Of a stretch of DNA of 64,000 bases, positions 52,537 through 61,513 are shown one piece after another. Source of the stretch: Amycolatopsis sp. WQ 127309 (GTDB lineage: Bacteria; Actinomycetota; Actinomycetes; Mycobacteriales; Pseudonocardiaceae); NCBI RefSeq assembly GCF_023023025.1, contig NZ_CP095481.1:806001-870000 (forward strand), written 5' to 3'. How positions within the stretch are numbered: position 1 is the first letter of the stretch; the number at the start of each line of letters is the position of its first letter. The notes under the pieces were generated by a model. It was given only the letters and a program-made list of their open reading frames with translations. It did not search any database and was not told where the DNA came from. A program made the position numbers and the translations under genes.

Positions 52537-53433
52537 TCAGGCGGTGCGGGGCGAGGTGTCGGTCCACTTGCGCAGCCGCGGCGGGACGCGCTTCTCCAGG
52601 CCGTAGTTCTCCAGGTGCGCGCTGAAGACCTCGTCGAACGCCTTCTGCACCGTCTCGGTGTCCCACACCGGGCGCTCCAGGATCGGCTGCTTGAGGAACG
52701 GCTGCCCCATGACGTGCAGCTGCGGGCCGTTGCAGCGGATCATCTGGCCGGTGATGCCGTCCGAGCCCTCGCCGAGCAGGAACAGCACCACCGGCGCGAT
52801 CCGCGACGGCGTGCGGTCCGGCGGGCAGGCGCGCAGGGAGCGTTCGGACTTCCACACCATGCGCGTGTGCGCGAGCGGGCAGACGGCGTTGACGCGGATG
52901 CCGACGTCTTCGAGGTCCAGCGCCCACGAGTAGGTCAGGGACGCGACCGCGCCCTTGCTCGCGGCGTAGACGCCGAGCTTGCGCTGGCCGAGCGAGGCGC
53001 CGGAGGAGATGTTGACGATCGAGCCGCCGGTGCCCGCGTCGACCATCGCCTTGATCGCGGCGAGGCCGGTGTTGACGACGCCCAGCACGTTCACCTGGAC
53101 GAGCTCGCGGGCCTGCTCGGCGTCGTCCTCCCAGGGCAGCGCCTCGTAGTTCAGCCCGGCGTTGTTGACGAGCCCGTCGATGCCGCCGAACTCCTTGACG
53201 CAGCAGTCGATGATCTCCTGCGCCTCGCCGGCGTCGGCCACGCTGTGCCCGCTGGCCACGGCCCGGCCGCCGTGGTCCCGGATGGTCCGGGCGGTCCGCT
53301 CGGCGAGCTCGACGTCGATGTCGTTGACGACCACCGCGCCGCCGGCCCGCGCGATGTGCACCGCGAACGCCTCGCCCAGCCCCCGCCCGGCGCCGGTCAC
53401 CACGACCGCCTTGCCCTGCATCAAGTCGTCCAT
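52537..53433 (-). CDS. SDR-family oxidoreductase (3-oxoacyl reductase/hydroxysteroid-dehydrogenase-like)
   Basis: Predicted 298 aa. The cofactor motif is VTGAGRGLGEAFA, NNAGLNYEALP is the NNAG motif, the catalytic Ser is in NISSGAS and Tyr/Lys in YAASKGAV, all present. The C-terminal 60 residues (LERPVWDTETVQKAFDEVF) extend beyond the minimal SDR and resemble actinobacterial lipid/steroid-catabolic members. ATG 53433 is selected because GGGGAG lies six bases before it. It may act on acyl-CoA or steroid substrates, in line with the neighbouring ligase. Confidence 0.88.
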   Translation of the reverse strand: MDDLMQGKAVVVTGAGRGLGEAFAVHIARAGGAVVVNDIDVELAERTARTIRDHGGRAVASGHSVADAGEAQEIIDCCVKEFGGIDGLVNNAGLNYEALPWEDDAEQARELVQVNVLGVVNTGLAAIKAMVDAGTGGSIVNISSGASLGQRKLGVYAASKGAVASLTYSWALDLEDVGIRVNAVCPLAHTRMVWKSERSLRACPPDRTPSRIAPVVLFLLGEGSDGITGQMIRCNGPQLHVMGQPFLKQPILERPVWDTETVQKAFDEVFSAHLENYGLEKRVPPRLRKWTDTSPRTA

Positions 53434-53817
53434 TGTCATCTCCCCGATCTGCGGCGCCGTCGGCGCGGCGGCCCGTCCACCCCGGCCGGTCCTGGCTCCA
53501 GTCTTCGCCCGTTCGGCCCAACGGAGCAGCGCCACGACGACGAGCGGCCGCTGCCCTGCGCCGAGCGAGTCCGGTTCGATCAGCCCGGAGATACCCGCGC
53601 ACCGGTCACGGCCACCGTCCGCCGCCGGTCAGGCGGTGTAACCCGATCGGTTCGAGGACGCGGCACCGCGCCGTTCCGCGTACATCGGCGAGTAGTCGGC
53701 GGCATACTGTTCGTGGTCCCGGGAGCGCGGGTGTGACGCCCCCGGACCGGATCGTCACTGACGAGGCACAATGCGGGGCGATCCATATTCACTCGATCGG
53801 GGGACGGTGGTCAGAAG
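53434..53817. other. 384-bp intergenic region, divergent promoters
   Basis: This is the region between the divergent SDR and MFS genes. No gene is supported; open frames here are shadows with poor codon bias. I cannot pick a convincing -35/-10 pair for either gene. It contains a GATCGTCA/TGACGA half-palindrome around 53750. Confidence 0.4.
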
Positions 53818-55026
53818 GTGACGACGCGCGCGACACCCCGGTTCCGGGCCGTCCTCGCCAACCGCGAGTTCCGCGCGCTGTGGTTCGCCGAGACGCAGTC
53901 GATGCTGGGCGACCAGCTCACCATCGTCGCGCTGGCCATCCTCGTGTTCGACCGGACCGGGTCGCCGCTGCTCTCGGCCGTCGTCTACTCACTGACGTTC
54001 CTGCCCGCGCTCGCCGGCGGCCTGGGCCTGTCCCAGCTCGCAGACCGCTTCCCGCGGCGGGCGGTGCTGGCCGCCGGGTCGCTCGCGCAGGCCGTGCTGA
54101 TCGGCCTGATGGCCGTGCCCGGCCTGCCGATGGGCTGGCTGTTCGTGCTGTTCGTCCTCGCCCGGCTGGCGAACGCGCCGGGCAACGCCGCGCAGAACGC
54201 GCTCGGCCGGGAGATCTTCACCGACGACGACGTCTACCTGCAGAGCCAGGACCTGCGCGGGATCACCAACAACACGGCCATGCTGGGCGGCCTCGCCGTC
54301 GGCGGCCTGCTGGTGACGACGATCGGCACGTCGTGGGCGCTGGCGATCGACGCGCTGACGTTCCTGGTCGCCGCGGCCGCGGTCCAGCTGCTGGTGCTGC
54401 GCCGCCCGGCCGCCGGCGACGGCGGCGCCCCGTGGTTCGGCGCCATCCGGCAGGTTTTCGGCGACGAACGGCTGCGCGTGCTGCTCTACCTGTCCTGGCT
54501 GGTCGGGCTGGCGGTCATCCCGGAGGGCCTCGCCGCGCCGCTCGCCGCGCAACTGGGCGTGGGCGAACAAGCCGTCGGCTGGCTGCTGGCCGCCGACCCG
54601 CTGGGCTTCGTGGCCGGCACGTTCGTGCTGTCGCGGTTCGTCTCGACGGAGCGCCGCCGCAAGCTGCTGGGGGTGCTGGCCGCGCTGCCGCTGGCCGCGC
54701 TGGCGGCCTTCGCGCTGCGGCCGGGGCTGGCGACCGCGCTGGTCCTGCTGGCGCTGGCGGGGGCAACGGGTGCGTACGTCATCACGGTGTCGGCCACGTT
54801 CATCACGTGGGTCCCCAACGACATCCGCGGCAGCGCCGGTGGGCTGTACCGGACCGGGCTGCGGGTCGCCCAAGGGCTGGGCGTGGGAATCGGCGGGCTG
54901 GTCGCGCAGTGGGTCGGCTCCGCGAACACGACGATCGCGCTCGCCGGTGCGGTGGGCCTGCTGCTGGCCGTCCCGGTCGCGCTCGCCTGGCGCCGGGTCG
55001 GCGGGCTGGAACCACCGCCGTCATGA
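53818..55026 (+). CDS. MFS transporter (DHA3/enterobactin-exporter-like)
   Basis: Predicted 402 aa with about 12 membrane segments. The N-terminal FRALWFAETQSMLGDQLTIVALAILVFDRTGS is characteristic of the MFS_3/DHA3 group. GLGLSQLADRFPRRAVL is the inter-helix motif A. It probably effluxes a lipophilic compound or siderophore. GTG 53818 follows GGGGGACGG at a slightly long spacing. Confidence 0.88.
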   Translation: MTTRATPRFRAVLANREFRALWFAETQSMLGDQLTIVALAILVFDRTGSPLLSAVVYSLTFLPALAGGLGLSQLADRFPRRAVLAAGSLAQAVLIGLMAVPGLPMGWLFVLFVLARLANAPGNAAQNALGREIFTDDDVYLQSQDLRGITNNTAMLGGLAVGGLLVTTIGTSWALAIDALTFLVAAAAVQLLVLRRPAAGDGGAPWFGAIRQVFGDERLRVLLYLSWLVGLAVIPEGLAAPLAAQLGVGEQAVGWLLAADPLGFVAGTFVLSRFVSTERRRKLLGVLAALPLAALAAFALRPGLATALVLLALAGATGAYVITVSATFITWVPNDIRGSAGGLYRTGLRVAQGLGVGIGGLVAQWVGSANTTIALAGAVGLLLAVPVALAWRRVGGLEPPPS

Positions 55027-55050
55027 GCCGGGGTGAAAAGGTCTGGTTTC

Positions 55051-55221
55051 AGAGGTCACGGTTCGCCATCGGAAGCCACCTCTCCGTGAAGTCAAGATCG
55101 TGAATGGGATTCGCACTCGTCACAGGTCGCGGTTGCGCACGGGAGCCACCTCTCGGAGTAATCAAGGGACGACAATTAGCCGACGGATCAGAGATCGCGG
55201 TTGCTCAACGGTGCCACCTCC
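55051..55221 (+). promoter_or_regulatory. Three tandem hairpin elements upstream of the GGDEF gene
   Basis: Units at about 55051-55083, 55124-55153 and 55191-55221 repeat at about 70-bp spacing. Each has GGTCRCGGTTnG, then CGG, then GCCACCTC. In units 1 and 3, CGGA...TCCG or ACGG...CCGT present GCCACCT in the loop. The third unit contains CACCTCC (55215-55221), exactly complementary to GGAGGTG (55379-55385) in the ribosome site of the downstream gene. It looks like a leader RNA regulator or a set of protein-binding sites. Confidence 0.5.
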
Positions 55222-55390
55222 GTGTGGGGAGCCTGAAGATGCTTTCGGGCCGCGTTCCCGGCGGATACGACGGGGACCCGGCAGTTCCGTTGCTGTCGGA
55301 TGATACCCGGCGGCGGAATGCGTGAACCACTCTGGCAGGTACCGATGAGATTACTCAAGACCCCAAGTAGGCTGGAAAGGAGGTGACCAA

Positions 55391-56791
55391 TTGCATCCCG
55401 GACCAGACGACGCCCCGACCGCGGGCCGCCGCGCACCGCGGCCCGCGTCGTCGCGCGCGGAACCGGACCAGGTGGCGACCACTACCAGTGGTCCATCCGG
55501 GACACTCCGGCGCGACCACCCGTACTCGCCGCGCAACTGGGCGCTCTGGCGCCGCCGTCCGCGAGTGGTCGCCTTCATCCTCGCCAGCGAGGCGATCGCC
55601 GTCGCCGTCCTCGCTTTTTCGCTCACCCGTTCCCCGGCATTGGTGCCGCGCGACTGGATCAATTTCGCGATTCTCGCCGCCGGCGCCACCATTCACATCC
55701 AGCTGACCCAGCGACAGGAAGAAAGACGCCGGAACCGCAAAAAGACGGTCCTCATCGACCTCACCGCGGTGTGGACCTTTTCGGCGGCGATGATCCTTCC
55801 CCCGCTGTTGATTCTGCTCGTCATCTTCGTCATCCGGCTCCAGCACTGGTTCATCGCCCGGCGGCCGGCGCACAACTTCATTTTCTCGTCGCTCACGCAC
55901 GGCCTCGCGGGCGTGCTCGCGCACCTCACCTACGTCGCGCTCGGGCCGCACCTGCTGGGCCTCGGCTGGGGCGACTTCCTGTACGAGTTCGCCACGATCG
56001 TCATCACCGGCGCGATCTACGAGGCGATCCAGATCGTCTACGTCGGCGGGGCGCTCGCGCTCGGCATGTCGTCGGAGCCCACGGTTCGCAACGTCCTCGG
56101 CAGCCCGGCCGACAACATGCTCGAAGCGATCACCATCGGCCTCGGCGCGGTGACCGCGATCCTGCTGGCGGTGGTGCCGCCGATGGTCGCGGTGATGGCC
56201 GTGGTGACGGTCGTGTTCAATCGCCTGGCCGAACTGGACCAGCTGCAGAACGACGTCCGGACGGATCCGAAAACCGGCATTCTCAACATGCGCGGCTGGT
56301 CGGAGACGGCGGAGCGCGCACTGGAACGGACCGCGCGTTCGAGTGATCAGCTGGCGCTCCTGATGGTCGATCTCGACCACTTCAAGTGGATTAACGACAC
56401 CTATGGACACCCGGCGGGTGACGACGTGCTGCGCACTGTTGCGCAAACCCTCGACGAGGTGACCAGACCGAGTGACTCGGTAGGCCGTTTCGGCGGCGAG
56501 GAATTCCTCATTCTGCTACCGGACATCGACGAAGAGGCCACGCACGACGCCGCCGAGCGCATCCGCATCGCGATCGCCAAGCTGCACATCGTCACCACGG
56601 ACAAGCGCGGCGACCCGGCCACGATCGCCGACCGCACGACGTCGATCGGCGTGGCCCGGTACCCGAGGCACGGCGACACGCTCGACCGTCTCCTGCAGGC
56701 GGCCGACGCGGCGGTCTACCGGGCCAAGGAAAACGGCCGCGACCAGGTGAGCTTTGCCCCGGACACCCCGGACGAGCTACCCGCGTCCTGA
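55391..56791 (+). CDS. Membrane diguanylate cyclase (GGDEF domain)
   Basis: Predicted 466 aa from TTG 55391, with the near-perfect site AAAGGAGGTGA upstream. A basic N-terminus precedes about 6-7 membrane segments (55-290), then the GGDEF domain. The active loop is GGEEF at residues 368-372, with an inhibitory-site RxxD (RPSD) exactly five residues before it. VDLDHFKWINDTYGH carries metal and GTP-binding residues. It synthesises cyclic di-GMP at the membrane; no EAL domain is present. The tandem hairpins upstream may control its translation. Confidence 0.93.
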   Translation: MHPGPDDAPTAGRRAPRPASSRAEPDQVATTTSGPSGTLRRDHPYSPRNWALWRRRPRVVAFILASEAIAVAVLAFSLTRSPALVPRDWINFAILAAGATIHIQLTQRQEERRRNRKKTVLIDLTAVWTFSAAMILPPLLILLVIFVIRLQHWFIARRPAHNFIFSSLTHGLAGVLAHLTYVALGPHLLGLGWGDFLYEFATIVITGAIYEAIQIVYVGGALALGMSSEPTVRNVLGSPADNMLEAITIGLGAVTAILLAVVPPMVAVMAVVTVVFNRLAELDQLQNDVRTDPKTGILNMRGWSETAERALERTARSSDQLALLMVDLDHFKWINDTYGHPAGDDVLRTVAQTLDEVTRPSDSVGRFGGEEFLILLPDIDEEATHDAAERIRIAIAKLHIVTTDKRGDPATIADRTTSIGVARYPRHGDTLDRLLQAADAAVYRAKENGRDQVSFAPDTPDELPAS

Positions 56792-57218
56792 CGGCCGGGC
56801 GCCCAGCCGGAGCGTGAGCCGGGCCTTCACCAGCACCTCCGCCGTCGTCCCCAGCGCCGCCGGGGTGAGCCGCAGCCGCTCGCCGCGGACTCCAGGCGCA
56901 GCACCCGGGCGCGTTCACCGGATTCCGGGAGAGAGGCGCCGCGCGGAGGTCCACCTCCTCAGCCGACCACCGGAACAACCCACGCGGCCGCGACCCGCAG
57001 GGCGACTGTCCCAGCCCGCGCACCTGGTCGGCCGGCACCACGCGCGCGACCTCCCCGGGACAGTCGCGGGCCAGCGACGCAGGCTCCACGCTCCGCAGCG
57101 CCCGGGCGAGCACCCGGACTTCGGGATCCCGCGGTTCCCGCAGGGTCGCGCCGGGGGCGAGGCGGCGCAGCGCGCGCACGGTGTTCTCCACCGGCACCCG
57201 CCGATCGGTCGAGCACAC
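56777..57218 (-). pseudogene. Frameshifted gene remnant of unknown family
   Basis: From ATG 57218 a frame with good actinobacterial codon bias runs MCSTDRRVPVENTVRALRRLAPG to GLFRWSAEEVDLRAAPLSRN. There the bias switches to another frame that continues ERLRLTPAALGTTAEVLVKARLTLRLG to a stop at 56777-56779, just inside the end of the GGDEF gene. The two pieces would make a protein of about 145 aa with one frameshift near 56915. No family recognised. A sequencing error is an alternative explanation. Confidence 0.4.
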
Positions 57219-57372
57219 CGGACGTCCTCCGGGTCACCGCGCCCCCGCCCGAGTCTGCGCACCGCCGCCCGGCCGCGGAAGGCGGGAACGGGCAGCCGAT
57301 CGGGCAACCCCCACCGCGCACCCGGGGGTTAGCCCCGTGTCGGCCCGGCGGCGGGGCTGGCACCCTTGTCCC

Positions 57373-59526
57373 ATGCCAGCCCCGACCGAGCCGCCGCGTG
57401 TCCGCCGACCCTGGTCGACGTCGGGCTGGCTGCTGCTGGTGCTGCTGGTGGTGTTCGCGTTCGGGCTGATCGCCTCGCGCCCGCCGTCGCCGCCCGACCA
57501 GGGGCCGCCTGCCGGCGACGTCCTCGCCGCGCAGAACGCGATCGAGGCCCTGGTCCACCCCGGCCCGCACCCGGACGCGCTGGCGTTGCTGCCCAAGGAC
57601 TTCACCGCGCTCAGCGGCGTCACGCCGGGTTCGATGCCGGCCCGCGACGGCACCGTCCGCGCGGTGCACGTCGACGGCGGCTGCTCGACGCCGTGGGGCG
57701 ACGACAACACCAAGTGGGACTACGCGGTGCCGTGCAAGGCGCACGACCTCGGGTACGACCTGCTGCGCTACGCCGACCGCAAGGGCCACCCGCTCGGCCC
57801 GGAGGTCCGCGAAGCGCTCGACAGCCGGCTGTCCTACGACATGCACCACGCCTGCGACCTCAACCCGATGGACTCGGCGGGCACCTGCCGGGTCGTCGCG
57901 TCGTTCTACTCGGCCGGGCTGGTCGTCAACTCGTGGCACCAGCGCTGGGGCCCGCCGGTCGGCGACCCGATCGGCCCGATGGTCGCCGGCGTGCTCGTGA
58001 TCGCCTGCCTGCTGGTGTTCCGGCTGCGCGGCTGGCACTACGCCCGCCGCGTCACGCCCACGCCGCGCCCCGCTCCCGCACCCGCGTCGGTGAGCCGCTG
58101 GGCGCTGCTCGGCGCCGGCGGGGTCGTCCTGCTGCTGCTCGGCGAGTCCGTGACGGCGCTCGCCGACTGGGCCGGAGCGCCCGAACCGGCGTTGTGGCCG
58201 CTGACCTGGCTCGCCCAGCTCGCGCCGTTGATCTTCTTCGCCGGCGGCCACGCCAACGCGGCCGGCTGGCGCGCCGAGCAGGAGACGGGCGGCGGCTACC
58301 GCCACTACCTGGCCGAACGCGCCAGCCCGCTGCTGCGCCCGGCGCTGATCTTCGCCGTCGTCGCGTTGCTGACGCCGCTCGCGCTGGAACTGCTCGGCAT
58401 CCCGGCGGGCACCACGGCGACGGTGATGCGGATCGCGCTGCACCCGCTCTGGCTGCTCGGCGTCTACCTGCTGACGATCGTCTGCGCGCCGCCGCTGCTG
58501 GCGCTGCACCGCCGCGCCCCGGTGGCGGCGGCCGCCGGCCTGCTCGCGCTGGTCGTCGGGGGCGAGCTGGCCGCGAACTGGACCGGCTCGCCGCAGCCCC
58601 GCTACGCGGCGACCTTCGCTCTCGCGCTCCTCGCCCAGCAACTCGCCTTCGCACACGCCGACGGCGTACGGCCGTCACGACGTCTTCTCGGCTTCACGGC
58701 CTTCGCCGGTGTCGCGGCGCTCGCCGTGGTGAGCGTCGTCCGGGGCGGGCCGCCGCTGCTGCTCGGCAGCCCGGGCGCGCCGGCCGCGTTCTCGGCGCCG
58801 CCGTGGGGCGTGCTGCTGCTCGGGGCGACCCAGCTGAGCCTGCTCGGGCTGCTGGCCGGCCCGCTGTCGCGGCTCGGTTCCCGGCCCCGCGTCACCGCGG
58901 TGTGCCGGCTCGTCGTGCGCGCGCCGATGAGCCTGTACCTGGCGTTCCTCGCCGGGATGCTGCTGCTGGTGGCGCTCGTCTACCTGCCGGGCCGGATCGC
59001 CGACGGGCTGACGTGGCTGGTCCGGCCGCGCACCCTGGTCGCGGTCGGGTTGCTCGCGGTGCCGGGCGCGCTGGTGTTCTGGTGGTTCGAGCGGCACACG
59101 CACGGCGCCGGCCACCCGCGCGCGGCGGAGCTCCCCGGCCGCCGGACGGCCGTGCTGACCAGGGCCGCGGCGGCGCTGGGCATCGGCTACGCGACGCTCG
59201 GGGTGTTCGGCTTCGCCCTGACGCGCTTCGGCGGCGTCGCGGCGGACGCGGACATCCTCGGCCTGCGGCTCGACCCGATCCAGAGCCTGGTGCACCTGCT
59301 GCTCGGGGTGTTCCTGCTGCACACGATCCGGATCGGCGCGAGCGCCGCGACGGGCACCTGGCTGGCCACGGCGCTGGCCTGCGCGCCCTCGCTGCTCTTC
59401 GCGGCCGACGGCGGCACCCCGGGCCTGCTGGGCGTGACGCTCCACGCGGCCACGGCGGTGTTCGCCCTGCTGGCCGCGGCGGGAACGCTGCTCCCGGCGC
59501 GCCGAGCCGCCAACGCGGCCCCCTGA
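57373..59526 (+). CDS. Phospholipase A2 domain fused to multi-pass acyltransferase-like membrane domain
   Basis: Predicted 717 aa. An N-terminal TM anchor (about 18-36) precedes a prokaryotic PLA2 domain (about 50-195). VDGGCSTPWGDDNTKWDYAVPCKAHDLGYDLL gives the His124-Asp125 pair, and Asp156 in SYDMHHACD is the second catalytic residue, as in streptomycete PLA2. A TM follows (about 198-218), then about ten TMs resembling an acyltransferase-3-like module (about 240-560). The C-terminal four-TM part has LDPIQSLVHLLLGVFLLH, like DUF4383. It may cleave and remodel membrane phospholipids. The fusion is unusual; the module boundaries are inferred by eye. Confidence 0.75.
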   Translation: MPAPTEPPRVRRPWSTSGWLLLVLLVVFAFGLIASRPPSPPDQGPPAGDVLAAQNAIEALVHPGPHPDALALLPKDFTALSGVTPGSMPARDGTVRAVHVDGGCSTPWGDDNTKWDYAVPCKAHDLGYDLLRYADRKGHPLGPEVREALDSRLSYDMHHACDLNPMDSAGTCRVVASFYSAGLVVNSWHQRWGPPVGDPIGPMVAGVLVIACLLVFRLRGWHYARRVTPTPRPAPAPASVSRWALLGAGGVVLLLLGESVTALADWAGAPEPALWPLTWLAQLAPLIFFAGGHANAAGWRAEQETGGGYRHYLAERASPLLRPALIFAVVALLTPLALELLGIPAGTTATVMRIALHPLWLLGVYLLTIVCAPPLLALHRRAPVAAAAGLLALVVGGELAANWTGSPQPRYAATFALALLAQQLAFAHADGVRPSRRLLGFTAFAGVAALAVVSVVRGGPPLLLGSPGAPAAFSAPPWGVLLLGATQLSLLGLLAGPLSRLGSRPRVTAVCRLVVRAPMSLYLAFLAGMLLLVALVYLPGRIADGLTWLVRPRTLVAVGLLAVPGALVFWWFERHTHGAGHPRAAELPGRRTAVLTRAAAALGIGYATLGVFGFALTRFGGVAADADILGLRLDPIQSLVHLLLGVFLLHTIRIGASAATGTWLATALACAPSLLFAADGGTPGLLGVTLHAATAVFALLAAAGTLLPARRAANAAP

Positions 59527-59538
59527 CCCGTCCGAAGG

Positions 59539-59605
59539 CCGAGCTTTCTCCAGGAAAGATGCGTCCGAGGGCCCCCGCGACGCATCTTTCCTGGGGAAAG
59601 CTCGG
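59539..59605. terminator. 27-bp inverted repeat, 'GGAAAGATGCGTCC' family, copy 2
   Basis: Arms 59539-59565 and 59579-59605 pair over 27 bp with one mismatch and a 13-base loop. The core matches the element at 52457..52513, although the flanking genes are unrelated. It begins 13 bp after the PLA2-fusion stop. The remaining sequence to 59853 holds no gene I can support. Confidence 0.8.
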
Positions 59606-59853
59606 TCTCGCGTTCACTCGTCCGTGGGACGCCGGAACGCTTCAGGCTGACCGGTTCGCCCTGCTCTTCGCGGCGGCCGCTCCGGCGTCCGGCGAAGGCA
59701 GTGTCCTGACCAGGCGAAACCGGCAGGCCTGCGGGAAAATGGGTGGTGCACGCCACATCCACAGGGGGATGTGTAACGCTACGGCAACCAGGGGAAGGCA
59801 CCATGCGTCCCATCCTGTAGCCCTACAGATCTGAGCAGTGAGGAGGCGCCCGC

Positions 59854-61503
59854 GTGGATCACCCGCCTCGGAACGGGCAAGGCGACCGCCGCCCCGCCCG
59901 GCCCTGGCAGGACGAGCCAGGACGAGCCGACGCTCGCCGTGGCACGCCGCCTCCTCGCCGTCCGGCACCTCGCCGTGAACCGGTCGACGCCCGCCGCCCG
60001 CCGCCGCCGAAGCGGCCGGCGCCGCGGGCCCGCCGCAACTCCTTCCGGGGCGCGAAGATCGCGCTGACCGTCGTCTCGCTGCTGGTGATGGGCCTGACCG
60101 GGTACGCGTGGGCCGCCATGCAGGGCCTGGTCAACGGCCTCAACTACGCGAACGTGATCAGCGACGACGCCGGTGGCGACAAGCCCGCCGACGGCGCCCG
60201 CGACATCCTGCTCGTCGGCCTGGACAGCCGCACCGACGCCCAGGGCAACCCGCTCTCGCGCGAGGTGCTCGACCAGCTGCGGGCCGGCGACTCCGACGGC
60301 GAGCTGAACACCGACTCGCTGATCTTCGTGCACATCCCGAACGACGGCAGCAAGGCCGTGGCGATCTCGCTGCCGCGCGACACCTACGTCGACATCCCCG
60401 GCGGCTACGGCAAGCACAAGATCAACTCTGCGTACGCCCGCGCGATGCTGTCGGCCCGCAAGGACCTGCAGAAGCAGGGCGTGACCGACCCCAAGCAGCT
60501 CGACGTCCAGGCCAACCAGGCCGGGGCGAAGGAGCTGATCCAGACCGTCGAGAAGCTCACCGGGTCGACCATCGACAACTACGCCGCGGTCAACCTGCTC
60601 GGCTTCAGCGAGATCACCACGGCCATCGGCGGCGTCGACGTCTGCCTGAACAACACCGTCAAGGACGAGTACTCCGGCGCGAACTTCACCAAGGGCCAGC
60701 ACACGATCTCCGGTGTCGAGGCGCTCGAGTTCGTCCGCCAGCGCCACGGCCTGCCCAACGGCGACCTCGACCGGGTCGTCCGGCAGCAGGTGTTCATGGC
60801 CGGCATGGCCCGCAAGGTGCTCTCGGCCGGCACGCTGACGAACCCGGGCAAGCTCAGCGACCTGATCGACGCGATCAAGAAGTCGGTCGTGCTCAACCAG
60901 AACTGGGACATCTTCGGGTTCGCCCAGCAGATGAAGGGCCTGACCGGCGGCCAGCTCGAGTTCCGCACCATCCCGGTGAAGAACATCGACTACAAGACCC
61001 CCGAAGACGGCTCGGCCATCCAGGTCGACCCGGCCGAGGTGAAGAACTTCGTCCAGGGCCTCGCCGGGCCGCAGCCGGGCGCGACGACGCCCGCGCCGCA
61101 GGTCGACAGCGCGAACAAGGCGACCAAGGTCGACGTCCGCAACGCCTCCGGCAAGACCGGCCTGGCCGCGACCGTCGCCAAGGCCCTGGAGGCCAAGGGC
61201 TTCACCGCGGGCGACACGGCGAACTCGGCCGCGCGCAAGACCACGGTGATCTGGGTGCCGAAGGGCGGCAAGGACACCGGCCAGGCCGTCGCGGACACCC
61301 TCGGCGGCTCGCCGACGGTCCAGGAGGACAAGAGCGTCCAGGCCGGGCACGTGACGGTGTTCCTCGGCTCCGACTACAAGGCCCCGAGCACCGACTCGAA
61401 CGCCGGTTCCAGCGCGGGGGGCGCGACGTCCCAGGCACCCGCGCCGCCGCCGGCCGACGAGGAGAAGCCCATCACCGCCGAGGGCGTTCCCTGCGTCAAC
61501 TGA
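59854..61503 (+). CDS. LytR-CpsA-Psr (LCP) family glycopolymer transferase
   Basis: Predicted 549 aa from GTG 59854, with GAGGAGG upstream. The cytoplasmic N-terminus is Pro/Arg-rich (about 70 residues), followed by one TM (about 70-90). The LCP domain (about 110-290) has DILLVGLDSR, AISLPRDTYVDIPG and EFVRQRHGLPNGDLDRVVRQ with the conserved arginines and aspartate. A LytR_C domain (about 430-510) follows, then a Ser/Pro tail. It attaches arabinogalactan or other polymers from a lipid carrier to peptidoglycan outside the membrane. Confidence 0.93.
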   Translation: MDHPPRNGQGDRRPARPWQDEPGRADARRGTPPPRRPAPRREPVDARRPPPPKRPAPRARRNSFRGAKIALTVVSLLVMGLTGYAWAAMQGLVNGLNYANVISDDAGGDKPADGARDILLVGLDSRTDAQGNPLSREVLDQLRAGDSDGELNTDSLIFVHIPNDGSKAVAISLPRDTYVDIPGGYGKHKINSAYARAMLSARKDLQKQGVTDPKQLDVQANQAGAKELIQTVEKLTGSTIDNYAAVNLLGFSEITTAIGGVDVCLNNTVKDEYSGANFTKGQHTISGVEALEFVRQRHGLPNGDLDRVVRQQVFMAGMARKVLSAGTLTNPGKLSDLIDAIKKSVVLNQNWDIFGFAQQMKGLTGGQLEFRTIPVKNIDYKTPEDGSAIQVDPAEVKNFVQGLAGPQPGATTPAPQVDSANKATKVDVRNASGKTGLAATVAKALEAKGFTAGDTANSAARKTTVIWVPKGGKDTGQAVADTLGGSPTVQEDKSVQAGHVTVFLGSDYKAPSTDSNAGSSAGGATSQAPAPPPADEEKPITAEGVPCVN

Positions 61504-61513
61504 GTCACGGCAC

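Noticed and set aside
55051..55221. CRISPR array from the three repeated units
   Set aside because: Units are imperfect, only three in number, and about 70 bp apart with hairpin structure; there are no cas genes.
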